64,000 bases of DNA from Mesorhizobium loti (GTDB lineage: Bacteria; Pseudomonadota; Alphaproteobacteria; Rhizobiales; Rhizobiaceae). Within the stretch, counting starts at the first letter, position 1. The number at the start of each line of letters is the position of its first letter. The notes below the pieces were generated by a model. The model saw only the letters and a list, made by a program, of their open reading frames with translations. It had not been told where the DNA came from and did no database searches. This document shows positions 1-8,824 of this stretch, piece by piece. The stretch is from contig NZ_CP033334.1 in NCBI RefSeq assembly GCF_013170705.1, positions 6,425,501-6,489,500 of the forward strand, written 5' to 3'. The position numbers were made by a program, and so were the translations under genes.

Positions 1-659
1 CGCTTCTGTGGTGCCATGTCAGGTTTAAAGAGACCGGCGAGTTCATCGATCGAATAACAGCCGAAGTTGACTTCACAGGCCCCTTCAATGAACACGGAAT
101 TGGAATGGTCCACGAGAACAAAGCGGAAATGGCGTTCGCTGTCGAGCCGCCGCAACACTTTCACCAGGTTGACGGCCGTAGGTGACATCTCTGAAGCTCG
201 ATCGATGACCAGCACACAGCGGAGACCGCTTCGGCTAGCATATTCGAGCAGATATTCGGCGAGCCCCACGAGCAGCTTGTTCTGATATTCGTGATGGTAG
301 AACCGTGTTCGCTCTTCCTTGCTCGATGTGTTGGTGAGGTCTTTTGGAACGGTAAAGGCGGCGCTGGAGAGAAGCGGAAACAGGCGCTTAAGCGATTGCT
401 GGTGCTTCTCGATCAGGTGCGGGCATTCTTTGGTCGTCCATTCCAAAGCCGCATCAACCAGGTTTTGGAATCCCGCGAGATAGCCGCCACGTTGCCAATC
501 ACCATCAGCAAACTCGACATTAGATCCACAGTCTGCAAGAGCTGTCGCGACCGTGGCTCGAGGAGCCATGCCTTTGTCAGCCTTGAGCACGGTTATTGTT
601 GAGGCGCCAACCGCCTCCGAAATCAACGCCAAAGCGTGCGACTGTACAAAATCGGCCAT
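1..659 (-). CDS. Partial protein of unknown function, NTPase-like
   Basis: Open reading frame of at least 219 codons running off the left edge, so the C-terminus is missing. I do not recognise the family. The N-terminal strand (TITVLKADKGMAPRATV) sits where a P-loop would be but lacks the G-K-T/S signature. A later stretch (LRCVLVIDRASEMSP, about residues 145-159) resembles a Walker B strand, as in AAA/STAND ATPases. This could be a degenerate NTPase or a STAND-like protein whose repeats lie outside the window; that is inference. The ATG at 659 is preceded by a GGCGAG purine stretch. A strong hairpin and a threonine-rich mini-ORF lie just upstream on the same strand. Confidence 0.55.
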   Translation of the reverse strand, partial: MADFVQSHALALISEAVGASTITVLKADKGMAPRATVATALADCGSNVEFADGDWQRGGYLAGFQNLVDAALEWTTKECPHLIEKHQQSLKRLFPLLSSAAFTVPKDLTNTSSKEERTRFYHHEYQNKLLVGLAEYLLEYASRSGLRCVLVIDRASEMSPTAVNLVKVLRRLDSERHFRFVLVDHSNSVFIEGACEVNFGCYSIDELAGLFKPDMAPQK

Positions 660-680
660 ATTGCTCGCCTTCTTGGTTGA

Positions 681-707
681 GGGAGGGTGGCGCATTGCCA
701 CCCTCCC
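681..707 (-). other. Strong stem-loop between mini-ORF and downstream gene
   Basis: An 11-bp perfect stem (681-691 pairing with 697-707, GGGAGGGTGGC arm) closes a 5-nt loop. It starts 6 nt after the stop codon of the mini-ORF and ends about 21 nt before the ATG of the next gene. There is no U-run after it on the minus strand, so it is not a classical intrinsic terminator. It could act as an attenuator, an RNA-stability element or a translation-coupling structure. Confidence 0.6.
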
Positions 708-713
708 AAGTCA

Positions 714-782
714 TCAGACCGTGCCCGTGTACGGCGTGGTCGTACGGATGACCGTGGTGGTTTCTGCGATCTTCTTCTTCAT
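714..782 (-). CDS. Threonine-rich 22-residue mini-ORF (leader peptide or peptide precursor)
   Basis: A 22-codon frame starting MKKKIAETTT, with threonine at 8 of 22 positions (clusters at 8-10 and 14-16, plus 19 and 21). An AAGGA ribosome-binding site lies about 6 nt before the ATG. It ends directly before a GC-rich 11-bp hairpin and is followed by the partial gene on the same strand. The composition recalls the thrL leader peptide of the enterobacterial threonine operon, which would imply attenuation, but the downstream gene is not a recognisable threonine enzyme. The alternative is a ribosomally made peptide precursor. Too short for homology to settle; coding is supported by RBS, codon clustering and context only. 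Confidence 0.4.
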   Translation of the reverse strand: MKKKIAETTTVIRTTTPYTGTV

Positions 783-1124
783 GGTGCATTCCTTTCTCGT
801 GGTTGGCGGATGCTACTCAGTGATGTTGCCGTACGCCGGCTTGCTGCGGTCAGCACCCTGCAAGGATGAACAGCAACTTTCGTGCCGCGCGTGTAGCGTC
901 GTCGAAGAACCTCCGAAATTCCATGAGCGTTCTCAATTGCTTGGATAAAAGGTTTGTCGCGCCGCTCCACCCTCGGGGCGGCAGAATTGTCGTGTGTGGG
1001 ACAAAAGTTGGCTACTTTCGGCGGTGCAATTCGCTGGGACAAACTGCCCGCCCATACGGCCGCCGGCGTGCGACGCGATTGAGGCCGCAGGCGTGAGCCT
1101 GCTCTATAGGCGGTACGCGGCCCG

Positions 1125-1735
1125 CTGGTTACATCTGCTGAAAACAAGACATACGGCCTGCCTGCCAGCATGAAACGGCATCCATATCAGGACAATCGAC
1201 CGCCTCGCTAACAAGGATGAAGCCATGCAGCTCCATGATCGCTGAGAGGTCCCGGAGGGGACCGCGCCCAAGCGACCAGGCGGATCGCAGTGCATCTGCC
1301 GCCGCTTCAATTTGATCCGTTGATTGAGAAGACGGATCAAAATCAAGGGCTGGGAGATCGAGCGATGGCATATCAATGAAGCGCTCCAAATATGCGACGA
1401 CATCGCTAGCCCACTCAAGCCGACGAGCGATGCGCTTGCGATGGTACAATTCGACTCGCTTTAAACTGCCAAAACGGCGCGATGCCCGCGCCGGATCGTT
1501 GTCTTGGGGTAGTGAAAAACGCCGGCGGCTGCTCAGTCACGGCTATGATGCGGCCGAATGTTTCCCCACTCGGGGCGGAGAGACCGCTTTCTATCCGGGA
1601 TACAGCCTGCTTTGTCACGTTCAAGAGTTCGGCGAATGGCTCAATCTGTAGCCCGCGAGCTTCCCGCGCCTCGCGGATTCGCTCGGGGATAACCCGAGGC
1701 AGATTCCGCCTGTCTGAAGAAAATAGATCATCCAT
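1125..1735 (-). pseudogene. Broken XRE-HTH / ImmA-IrrE regulator
   Basis: The frame starting at 1735 encodes an N-terminal XRE helix-turn-helix (RIREARGL..AELLNVTKQAVSRIESG), typical of the HTH plus ImmA/IrrE fusions found with phages and toxin-antitoxin loci. Near 1450 the homology jumps to another frame (ARRLEWASDVVAYLERF ...), and near 1135 it jumps again (AGRPYVLFSAD). The HEXXH zinc-protease motif expected soon after is not found. At least two frameshifts and a 3' truncation make this a pseudogene. Confidence 0.7.
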
Positions 1736-1747
1736 TGCTGCTGCGCT

Positions 1748-1868
1748 TTATGCGCCTTCCTTCTTGGCGCTCTCTTCGAGCGCTTGGGCAATATGGTCCT
1801 TCAGGCGAAGCTTTGCCCCAGCGTCGGGCACCGTCGATCCCACCGGAACCTCTACGCCACGTTTAGCC
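1748..1868 (-). pseudogene. C-terminal fragment of an unidentified gene
   Basis: About 40 codons ending ..KDHIAQALEESAKKEGA and a TAA stop 12 nt before the XRE-ImmA pseudogene start, same strand. The upstream part is replaced by transposase sequence beginning near 1870, so this is probably a gene cut by that insertion. No family recognised. It probably once formed an operon with the HTH gene. Confidence 0.35.
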
Positions 1869-1883
1869 ACTTCCTCAAGAACA

Positions 1884-2516
1884 TGCGGGGCTGGACGCGC
1901 TCTTCAAATGGCCGCTCTACCAGGCCGCCACCGTTCTCGAGCAACGTCAGCGCCAGCGCGGCCGCAAGATCTACAGCCTGCACGCGCACGAGGTGGAATG
2001 CATCGGCAAGGGCAAGGCGCATGCGTCTTATGAGTTCGGGGTGAAGGTGTCGGTGGCCACCACGCTGAAGCGTTCCAGGGGCGGCCAGTTCGCCCTGCAT
2101 GCAAAGGCGCTGCCCGGCAATCCCTATGACGGCCACACGCTTGCAAGCGTCATCCCCGACATGGAAAAGACCATCGGCAACGAGATCGGCCGCATCCTCG
2201 CCGACGCCGGCTATCGCGGCCACAACGCACCGCAGAGCCACAAGCTCAGGTTCTTCACCAGCGGCCAGAAACGCCGCGTCACCCCAGCCATCAAGCGCCA
2301 AATGCGGCGGCGCTCGGCGGTCGAGCCCGTCATCGGCCACATCAAGAACGAACACCGCATGGACCGCAACTACCTCGCCGGCCAGCAGGGCGACGCCCTC
2401 AACGCCATCCTGGCCGCCGCCGGCTACAACTTCTCCCTCCTGCTCAACTGGTTCAGGCTGCTTTTGTGGCTTCTCATCGCAGCCCGCCAAAGTCAGCCAA
2501 ACGAGATCGAAGCCTG
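1884..2516 (+). pseudogene. 5'-truncated IS5-superfamily transposase
   Basis: A continuous frame without its own start encodes the C-terminal part of a DDE transposase: LYQAATVLEQRQRQRGRKIY, then SYEFGVKVSVATTL, PGNPYDGHTL, ADAGYRGHNAP, AVEPVIGHIKNEHRM and a C-terminal NFSLLLNWFRLLL. The D..G (ADAGYRGH) and E (VEPVIGH) catalytic signatures are visible. The first ~120-150 residues are missing. A shorter fragment of the same transposase family is present on the other strand near 10116-10235. Confidence 0.75.
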
Positions 2517-2559
2517 ACCAATCTCATTGTTCACGGTCGACGATCTCAGGTCAACTGAA

Positions 2560-2790
2560 TTACAGCTTACCCCACCGCTTTTCAGCAGCTTTCTTCGCAA
2601 TCTCTGCCCGGCGCTCTGGCGTCATGTTCTCGGCGCGCTTCTTGCCGCCCTTTGAGCCAAGCGCCTTGGCGGCAGGGTCTTTGCCGTCGTCAACGTCCTC
2701 GGCTTCATCGCCAGTGGCAATGCGCATGACGCGGACGGCGTTGCCGATCACGTCGGTGGGGCGCTTCTGTCCTTTAGGTCCCGTGGGCAT
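2560..2790 (-). CDS. Small basic KGG-type protein downstream of darTG
   Basis: 76-residue, lysine/alanine-rich protein with a GSKGGKKRAENMTPERR motif and a C-terminal AEIAKKAAEKRWGKL. Such short proteins are widespread in alphaproteobacteria, sometimes labelled RNA-binding, without proven function. Its ATG overlaps the darG stop (TAATG), so it is the third gene of the darT-darG operon. Whether it belongs functionally to the toxin-antitoxin system is unknown; the translational coupling is what the sequence shows. Confidence 0.6.
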   Translation of the reverse strand: MPTGPKGQKRPTDVIGNAVRVMRIATGDEAEDVDDGKDPAAKALGSKGGKKRAENMTPERRAEIAKKAAEKRWGKL

Positions 2791-3869
2791 TAGCTGGCCT
2801 GCACCAAAGAGTTTTCCTTCAAAGCATCCAGGGCTATCTTGATGATGCGATCATCAAACAGCCGCAACTTCCGCTCAGCCGCATCCTCGCCACCGGGCCA
2901 TTTGGGCAGGGCAGCCCTGATCTCATTCACTTGGGGGGCAACCTTTTCGTGGCGCATCAACCAATCGACGGTCGCAAGCAACTCCATCCCCAGGGGAGAC
3001 TCGAAGCCGTCGATAAGCTTGCTGGTGGCCTCCAAAGCTGATCGATATGGCTTTGCTTCAGCGGTAGAAAAGTAGGCAGAGACGCGTTCCTTTCGCTCAT
3101 CATCAAAATGAATTGGCTCAAAGGGGCCGGCATCACCAAGTCGCTTATCGCAATGTAAATAGCTTCCATCCAGAGCATTCAGCATATGCTTCATCTTGTC
3201 CGAATACGGTCCATATTTATTGGCTCCGAATTCGAATTTCATCTCATCCAAGCCCTCTCGGTTCGCGAATCTCTCCACGAAATAGCCAAGTTTCTGAACT
3301 TCCAGCAACGAGCACTGGATTCCAAGAATACAATATCTCCTAACAAGTTCAGCTATCAGCGCTCGCGCTGGAGTCAACTTATCTACGCCGGCACGCTTGG
3401 CCACGTTCTGGTATTGTCGGGTCGGCTCGTAAACAAGAACTTCGACATCATTTAGCGAATCAAGCTTAGACAGGATTATCTCGCGAACTTCAGGCCAATC
3501 TAAGCCGCCGTTGCCAGCACCCAAAGGTGGAATAGCTATGGATTTGATGTTGTTATGTTCCACGACAGCTTTAAGATCGTCCAAGCCCTTTGCTATCCAT
3601 TCGATCTTAGATGGATATCGCCAGTGCGCCTTAGTGGGAAAGTTGATTATCCATTTCGGGCCATAGAGGTCGTTCCGCTCCGTAACGAACATCTCGCCAA
3701 GCCGCACGCGCTTATCCTCACAAGCGGCTTCGTAAAGCTTGAAGTTTTCGGGGAATGCCTCTTTGAACATCAAGGCGACGCCCTTCCCCATCACGCCGAC
3801 GGTGTTGACGGTGTTCACCAGAGCTTCAGTGTCAGCTTCAAGTAGGTTGCCACGGACAAACTTGACCAT
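2790..3869 (-). CDS. darG: DarG macrodomain antitoxin (DNA ADP-ribosyl glycohydrolase)
   Basis: 359-residue protein. Residues 1-150 form a macrodomain (MVKFVRGNLLEADTEALVN, NTVGVMGKGVALMFKEAFP, PPLGAGNGGLDW), the ADP-ribose-binding signature of DarG. The C-terminal half (about 160-359) is the family's toxin-binding domain. Known DarG removes ADP-ribose from DNA bases modified by DarT and also binds DarT directly. The ATG overlaps the darT stop as TGATG, which favours the start at 3869 over an upstream in-frame ATG at 3881. Domain order and the partner gene are canonical. Confidence 0.9.
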   Translation of the reverse strand: MVKFVRGNLLEADTEALVNTVNTVGVMGKGVALMFKEAFPENFKLYEAACEDKRVRLGEMFVTERNDLYGPKWIINFPTKAHWRYPSKIEWIAKGLDDLKAVVEHNNIKSIAIPPLGAGNGGLDWPEVREIILSKLDSLNDVEVLVYEPTRQYQNVAKRAGVDKLTPARALIAELVRRYCILGIQCSLLEVQKLGYFVERFANREGLDEMKFEFGANKYGPYSDKMKHMLNALDGSYLHCDKRLGDAGPFEPIHFDDERKERVSAYFSTAEAKPYRSALEATSKLIDGFESPLGMELLATVDWLMRHEKVAPQVNEIRAALPKWPGGEDAAERKLRLFDDRIIKIALDALKENSLVQAS

Positions 3870-4501
3870 CAGAGGAACCATCTCCTTTCTGCCAGGACCT
3901 TCACCTTAGCGCCTGCTTTCGCGGCGGCAGCCTCGATCTCGGCTTTTGCGTTTTCGTCATAGCAAACGATGCCAAGCAGGGCAGTGAGCGGAACGTGCTT
4001 ATATACAAGCGCTTCAGCCTGATATTTCTCGAACTTGTCGATGTCATCTTTCTTGAAATCGCGCGCTTGCAGGGTCAGCCAGATAATCCAGTTCAGATCG
4101 GCCAAATCGTCCGAGAACTGCGCCAACTTCAGATAGGCGTGCCGGTCGGTAAACACAAACGGAACCTCTAACTTGGCCAGGTGATGCAGCGAAGATACGA
4201 GGATCACGATGTCTCGCATCGAGCGCTGCTTGATGCCGTTGTAACCCGTCTTGATGTTGTAGAGCATCGGGCTATAGGGTGTGAAATAGAACGGAACGTA
4301 GTCGCTCAAAGTGCCGCCCGGATCGATCGGAACCGCCTTGTCAGCGCGCTTCTGGATCAGCTCCGGATTCCCGATCTCGATATATTTCTTGCCTTCCATG
4401 GTTGCGCGGCAGTGGCAACCATCAGCCAGCACTGGTCCGATATTGTCCCTGTGGACAATCCGAAAAATGAGCGCTTTCTCTGGGTTGAGGTCTTTGGACA
4501 T
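3869..4501 (-). CDS. darT: DarT DNA ADP-ribosyltransferase toxin
   Basis: 210 residues, close to the ~209 of characterised DarT. Visible family features: the N-terminal IFRIVHRDNIGPVLADGCHC, the NAD-binding region VPFYFTPYSPMLYNI, and QAEALVYKHVPLTAL, which carries the conserved catalytic glutamate. DarT transfers ADP-ribose from NAD+ to DNA and blocks replication; DarTG loci act as toxin-antitoxin and anti-phage systems. The start is set at the ATG at 4501; a GTG at 4540 in the same frame is possible because neither has a clear ribosome-binding site. First gene of a darT-darG-small-ORF operon. Appears intact. Confidence 0.9.
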   Translation of the reverse strand: MSKDLNPEKALIFRIVHRDNIGPVLADGCHCRATMEGKKYIEIGNPELIQKRADKAVPIDPGGTLSDYVPFYFTPYSPMLYNIKTGYNGIKQRSMRDIVILVSSLHHLAKLEVPFVFTDRHAYLKLAQFSDDLADLNWIIWLTLQARDFKKDDIDKFEKYQAEALVYKHVPLTALLGIVCYDENAKAEIEAAAAKAGAKVKVLAERRWFL

Positions 4502-4785
4502 GATTCGCGCGTATGCTGCCACATGCTTAGCGGCAAGCACAGCCCGGAATGGTCGCCGTGGCTACACTGCTGACAAGATTTCAAACTGAGACACTTCTCT
4601 ATTCGGCGTGTTGAGGTCAAGCGCTATCGGGCTTTTCAGTCTCCGGCATTTTGACGTCTTTCGCAGGGCCTTGCTTCTCTGCGGGATCGGCGTTTCGCCC
4701 TCCCAGTATGGGGTCAGAAGAACGAGGCGGCCCAATCTGCCAAGCGTCCTGATCGCACTGTCTCTCTCCTTCCCGGCCTCCTGGA

Positions 4786-5819
4786 TCAGATGGCTGACGC
4801 CATGGTTTCCCGCGTCCAGCGGAACTCGGCGCCGTCCAGCCACATGCGATGCATGATGACCGCCAGGCGACGTGCCAGCGCGACAATTGCTTTGCGCATC
4901 CCGCGCCGCTTGGCGACGTTCATCGCCCAGGTCTTGAGCCACGACCATTTCGTCACGCGAGTCATCAGCGTTTGGGCAGCCTCATAGAGCAACGTCCGCA
5001 TCATGCCGTCCCCGCACAGGGATATGCATCCAACGCGCTTGCTTTCCCCGGACTCGTTGAGCTTCGGCGTCAGTCCCAGGATGGGCCCCACCGCCTTGGA
5101 GTTGCTGAACCGCTGCGGAATGTCGATTGTCGCGGCATAGGCGAGCGCCACAACAGGGCCGACACCGGGAACCGTAATCAAGCGCTGGCAGGTCGCATCA
5201 TTCCTGGCGATCATGAGCACTTTTTTGTGCAGGCGAGCAAATTCGGCACGCAGCTTCCGCCTGGCGGCCAGCAGCGGTTCCATGATTTCTTCGAGATCGG
5301 GCATGCCTTCGACGAGCTCGCGAGTGCGCTCCTCGAACTTCACCGTTCCCACAACACCGACCTTGAGGCCAAAGTCGCGCAGAAGGCCGCGGATGTCATT
5401 CTCGATGGCGATTGCCTTGCCTTGCAGTAGCTTGCGGGCTGTTAGGAGTGCCCGCCGCATCTGGCTCGTGAGCGTTTTCACATGCACCGGGCGGTACAGG
5501 TTGACCCGCATCATCTGCGCGATGCCGCGCGCATCATTGCGATCCGTCTTGTTCGGCTGCGCCTTCAAGAACGCTTTCACATGGCGCGTCTCGATGCAGA
5601 TGACCGGCAACCCGGCCCTGGCCAGCCCCTCGAAAAGCCATTGCGACAACGGCCCAGCCTCGAGGCCGACCCGTTCAATATTCAAGGCAGCATGCTTCAG
5701 CACGGCGAGGAGATCGTCGGGATGGCTGACCACCTTCACCTCACGCCAGATCCTGCCGGTTTCATCAACGATGCAAACGGCAGTCTCACCGCGACATCGA
5801 GACCGATAAAGTACTTCAT
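4786..5819 (-). pseudogene. IS110-family transposase with N-terminal frameshift
   Basis: Nearly full-length IS110 transposase: HPDDLLAVLKHA, VGLEAGPLSQWLF, KAQPNKTDRNDARGIAQMMR, and the C-terminal transposase-20 domain (TVPGVGPVVALAYAATID, GLTPKLNESGES). The natural start (ATG at 5819, MKYFIGLDVA) is out of frame with the rest; the frame changes near 5785, after 10-11 codons, consistent with a small indel. A longer in-frame extension to 5937 exists but is not family-like. Probably inactive. Confidence 0.75.
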
Positions 5820-5946
5820 GCTGCGCTTCCTTCCTGATGCTTGTGGCTGTTTGGACAGACCACGTTCTATCATCAGCTCGAAGCGCAGCACCTTCCTGCT
5901 TCACCATTGAAGAAGGGGCGCAAGCCGAATACCCCATCTACCCCTA

Positions 5947-6160
5947 ATGCGCTGCACTGGCCTGACGCACTACCTGCCGCTGTATTTTCCCGAGATCGAC
6001 CGCCTCCGGGGGAACAGCCGCAGCGACTGGTTCTTCGCTTTCCTCCATGCCTTTCCTACCCCGGCAAGCATCACGGCACTGACGAAGGAGGAGTTTGTGA
6101 CAGGAGCGTGGGATGTCGTCGGTCGCAAGGTCAGCAAGACACAGATTCTGACGGATATTG
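5947..6160 (+). pseudogene. IS110-family transposase fragment
   Basis: About 70 codons (LTHYLPLYFPEIDRLRGNSR, HAFPTPASITALTKEEFV, DVVGRKVSKTQIL) match the central region of a second, different IS110-type transposase. Both ends are missing and the frame runs straight into an IS630 fragment. Confidence 0.65.
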
Positions 6161-6600
6161 AGACGGCGCGCTCATCGATCGGACTGCCGCTGCCACTTGA
6201 AGGAGCGGATCAACCAGACGCCGCATCTGTCGCTACACGGCCTGAAGGACGAACTTGCCGCACGCGGTGTGAAGGTCTCGCACGACACGGTATGGCACTT
6301 CCTGCGGCGCGAGGGTTTGCGGTTCAAAAAAAACGCTGTTCGCCGTTGAACAGGTTCGCGCCGACATCGCGCGGCGACGGCAACGCTGGCGCTCCTGGCA
6401 GGCGGGTCTCGATCCGGAACGGTTGGTGTTTATCGGCGAAACCTGGATCAAGACCAACATGGCTCCGCTGCGGGGCTGGGGACCGTGCGGCAAACCCCTG
6501 CGCGGCTTTGCCTCACACGGCCACTGGCGCACGCTGACCTTCCTCGGCCCTGCGGCTTGTCCCTTTGTCCGGTCGGGTCAAGCGGCTGCCAGAAGTCGGG
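6160..6600 (+). pseudogene. IS630-family transposase fragment, frameshifted
   Basis: Homology is split over frames: LKERINQTPHLSLHGLKDEL and VSHDTVWHFLRREGLRFKKN (6190-6345), then RRRQRWRSWQAGLDPERLVF followed by IGETWIKTNMAPLRGW (6370-6475). The second part holds the first DDE-region strand, but D has become E (FIGETW where FIDETW is usual). Inactive remnant. Confidence 0.7.
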
Positions 6601-6898
6601 GATAGGCAGCGCGCCCGTACATCTGGCGCTTGATCGTGAGGCGGTTGATCTGGCCTTCGACCGGGCTCGCACTCCAGGGCTTGGTGATTGCCGCCCGGAC
6701 AGCCTCAATGTCACGGCTGGAGGCTGCTGCAAGGGAAGCCCCATTGACCGAGGCCTGCATCGTCGTCGCCATGTATGGCCGCGGCAAAGCGGCGGGCCAG
6801 GTCAGCCGCGATTGAAAGTTCCGGAGCATGTTCATGCCGATGGTGGGGAACCGCTGGGTCTGCTCACCCGACGTCGCGTGCTTCACGTTCGATAACAT
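6578..6898 (-). pseudogene. ISL3-type transposase C-terminal fragment
   Basis: About 100 codons including ..REAIRAAIT-like helix and SPVEGQINRLTIKRQMYGRA, the characteristic C-terminal block of ISL3 transposases. The N-terminal two thirds are absent. It overlaps the tail of the IS630 fragment on the other strand, so this is a junction of several decayed elements. Confidence 0.6.
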
Positions 6899-6959
6899 CG
6901 AAAGAATCGGGCCATTTGCTCGCTGCCGTGAATGTTCGGTGCGACGCGCTCTCAGTCGG

Positions 6960-7170
6960 TTGAACGCGGGTTCTGAGTGCGGCTCGACGTTGTTCTGGAA
7001 GCCTACGATTGAAGGCGATCAGCTCACAGCTATCGCGATGGGCCTATTCGATGGCCCAACCGGCTTGCATCTCTCCAAACGCCATTTGTCGGGGACAAGG
7101 ACGATGCTGCGAGATCAGAGACGGTCTACCGCGGAACGACAGCTCGGCGAAAGAACGTCGTTCCTATCGC
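6960..7170 (+). pseudogene. Fragment of a GFA-family (Mss4-fold) protein
   Basis: Reading frames here show AGSECGSTLFWKPTIEGDQL and AIAMGLFDGPTGLHLSK, followed in a second frame by EIRDGLPRNDSSAKERR. These are the C-terminal zinc-binding and closing motifs of glutathione-dependent formaldehyde-activating enzyme/centromere protein V-like (GFA) proteins. The 5' part is missing and there is a frameshift near 7095. The last ~80 bp are repeated at 8690-8775 as part of the downstream tandem duplication. Confidence 0.55.
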
Positions 7171-7216
7171 GCCCAGCAATTTCTGCACCGTTGCGGACAT
7201 CGGTTTGGCGTTCCGG

Positions 7217-8185
7217 TCAGAACGAGGTCCTGATGCCGACCATCACCGTCGCCGCGGCAAAATCGCCGCCGCTCCGATCGTCGTAGCCGCGAGTCTCTGC
7301 GCCGGTCGGAATGTCATAGGTGTTGTAGTCGGCGCGAGCGGTGAACATCTTTTCGTAGGAACCGGAGACGAAGAAGCTGGTCCGCTCGTTGTACTGGTAG
7401 CCGACGCTGCCGCCGACCATCAGAACCGGCGCCGATTCGAAATGATCTTCGAAGCGCAGGTCACGCAGCCAGTGATGATCGGTATCACCGGCCGAGAAGG
7501 TCATGCCGCCCTTCAGCGCAAAGCCGAAGTTCCAGCGATCCTTGACATAGGTCGCATCGATGCCGGCGAAGGCGACCGGCAAGTTCTGCTGGTAGCTGTT
7601 GGACTTTTCGCCTCCTCGGTAGTCGCCAACCGAATCCCGGAAGCCGCCAACGCTCTCGACATAGGAGCCGCCATAGGCAGTCCACTTGACCGAGGTGTAC
7701 TTGAAGCCACCGTTGACGTTGATCAGCAGCTGATCGCTGAGCTGGAAGTCGTGGCCGAGCGCGACGGTTGCCGAATAGAAGTGATCCAGATCGGTCTCGG
7801 AAAAGCGCGAACGGTCGCTCCAGTCGTTCCAGCCATCATTGGTCGAGAAGGCCGGGCTCCAGTCATAGTTTTCCATGTAGCTGTCGCCGCTGAAGGCGAA
7901 CTGGCCGGAAAGCTTGGCGGTCCAGCCGGCCTCGCTGCGCGCCGTCATCTCGGCTGAGATGACCGGAGAGGTGCTTTCCCAGATCAGTTGGCTCAGCTTC
8001 GAGCCGCTGCCGGAAGCCTGATAGACGAGCTCGTTGGCCTCGATGTCGATGACGCCGACGCCGCCGACGAAAGAGAAATTGGGATTGTAGGGCGCCGGTT
8101 CGCTCACCACCGGCTCGCTGGCCATCGCCGGCCAGGCAGCGAACAATGCTGCCGCTCCACCAAAGACTTTCACATACAATTTCAT
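7217..8185 (-). CDS. Omptin-family outer-membrane protease, copy 1
   Basis: 322 residues with a signal peptide (MKLYVKVFGGAAALFAAWPA, cleavage likely after AMA-S) and a ten-stranded omptin barrel ending ..ATVMVGIRTSF with a terminal Phe. Aligning by eye to OmpT, the D210/H212 pair is kept (D236 and H238 in GDTDHHW). At the D83/D85 pair the first Asp is Asn (N106) and the second is kept (D108) in MENYDW. OmpT relies on all four residues, so activity may be altered. Start chosen at 8185, with GAGGG about 9 nt upstream; longer in-frame starts fall in the promoter region. A nod box lies about 90 bp upstream in the same orientation, implying NodD control. Confidence 0.85.
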   Translation of the reverse strand: MKLYVKVFGGAAALFAAWPAMASEPVVSEPAPYNPNFSFVGGVGVIDIEANELVYQASGSGSKLSQLIWESTSPVISAEMTARSEAGWTAKLSGQFAFSGDSYMENYDWSPAFSTNDGWNDWSDRSRFSETDLDHFYSATVALGHDFQLSDQLLINVNGGFKYTSVKWTAYGGSYVESVGGFRDSVGDYRGGEKSNSYQQNLPVAFAGIDATYVKDRWNFGFALKGGMTFSAGDTDHHWLRDLRFEDHFESAPVLMVGGSVGYQYNERTSFFVSGSYEKMFTARADYNTYDIPTGAETRGYDDRSGGDFAAATVMVGIRTSF

Positions 8186-8275
8186 AAAACTACCCTCACA
8201 GGAATCATCCGCCATTCGGCCATACGCGGCGTACCGGGTGCACGTCACGTGCGGTCGTCTATGCAGCGCCCTGGA

Positions 8276-8322
8276 CGTTTGGCAAAATTGATTGTTTAGA
8301 TCGGAGCATCCACGCTATGGAT
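8276..8322 (-). promoter_or_regulatory. nod box upstream of omptin copy 1
   Basis: On the minus strand this matches the ~47-bp nod box: ATCCAT, then ..GTGGATG, ATC, AAACAATCAATTTT and GCCAAAC, with canonical spacing (21 bp between the first ATC and the second). It points toward the omptin gene and sits next to a divergent nodD stub, the classical nodD / nod box arrangement. NodD with flavonoids activates transcription from such sites. Confidence 0.9.
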
Positions 8323-8332
8323 AGCTAAAACC

Positions 8333-8503
8333 GTGCATTTCCAATGGCTTGATCTGAACCTGCTCGTCGTGCTCGATGCACTGCTGAGCGAGCGCAACCT
8401 GACGGCGGCGGCAGCAGCATCAACCTAAGTCAGCCGGCCATGAGCGCGGCCGTCGCCCGGCTGCGCGATTATTTCAACGATGAACTGGTCGTCCGTGAAC
8501 AAT
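8333..8503 (+). pseudogene. nodD: Truncated nodD (LysR-family) copy 1
   Basis: From a GTG start the frame gives FQWLDLNLLVVLDALLSERN then LTAAAA; after a small deletion the homology continues in another frame as INLSQPAMSAAVARLRDYFN then DEL. This is the NodD winged-helix N-terminus (about 55 residues); everything after the HTH is lost. It cannot act as a regulator. Divergent from the nod box and omptin gene. Confidence 0.85.
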
Positions 8504-8824
8504 GAAAGCGGATCAGGCGGCGACAGGTTTTGTCAGGCACTTGGCCGCCGGTGCTCGGGCTCACCGCCCGCAAGCCAGCGTTCGACAGTTCTCAACGTGC
8601 CAATCTGGGGCGCGATCTGTCGCGGTGATAGACCGGCTCCCAACTGAAGCATTTCAGCATGGAACTCGCTGCGCTGGTTGCGCCTCGACGAAGGACGACT
8701 GCTGCGAGATCAGAGACGGTCTACCGCGGAACGATAGCTCGGCGAAAGAACGTCGTCCCTATCGCGCCCACCGATTTCTGCGCCGTGCGGACATCGGTTT
8801 GGCGTTCCGGTCCGGTTCGTTCAA

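Larger units (their letters stand above)
7103..8535. repeat. Tandem duplication, copy 1
   Basis: This ~1.4-kb segment and 8693-10142 are directly repeated. Each copy carries, in order, the end of a GFA gene, an omptin gene (minus), a nod box (minus) and a truncated nodD (plus). Flanking regions are nearly identical while the omptin coding regions differ in clusters of residues, so the duplication is not brand new. Confidence 0.9.

Noticed and set aside
7205..7957. Long plus-strand frame over the omptin gene (and a similar one at 9077-9562)
   Set aside because: It is the antisense shadow of the omptin coding region, with no RBS and no homology; it recurs only because the gene is duplicated.
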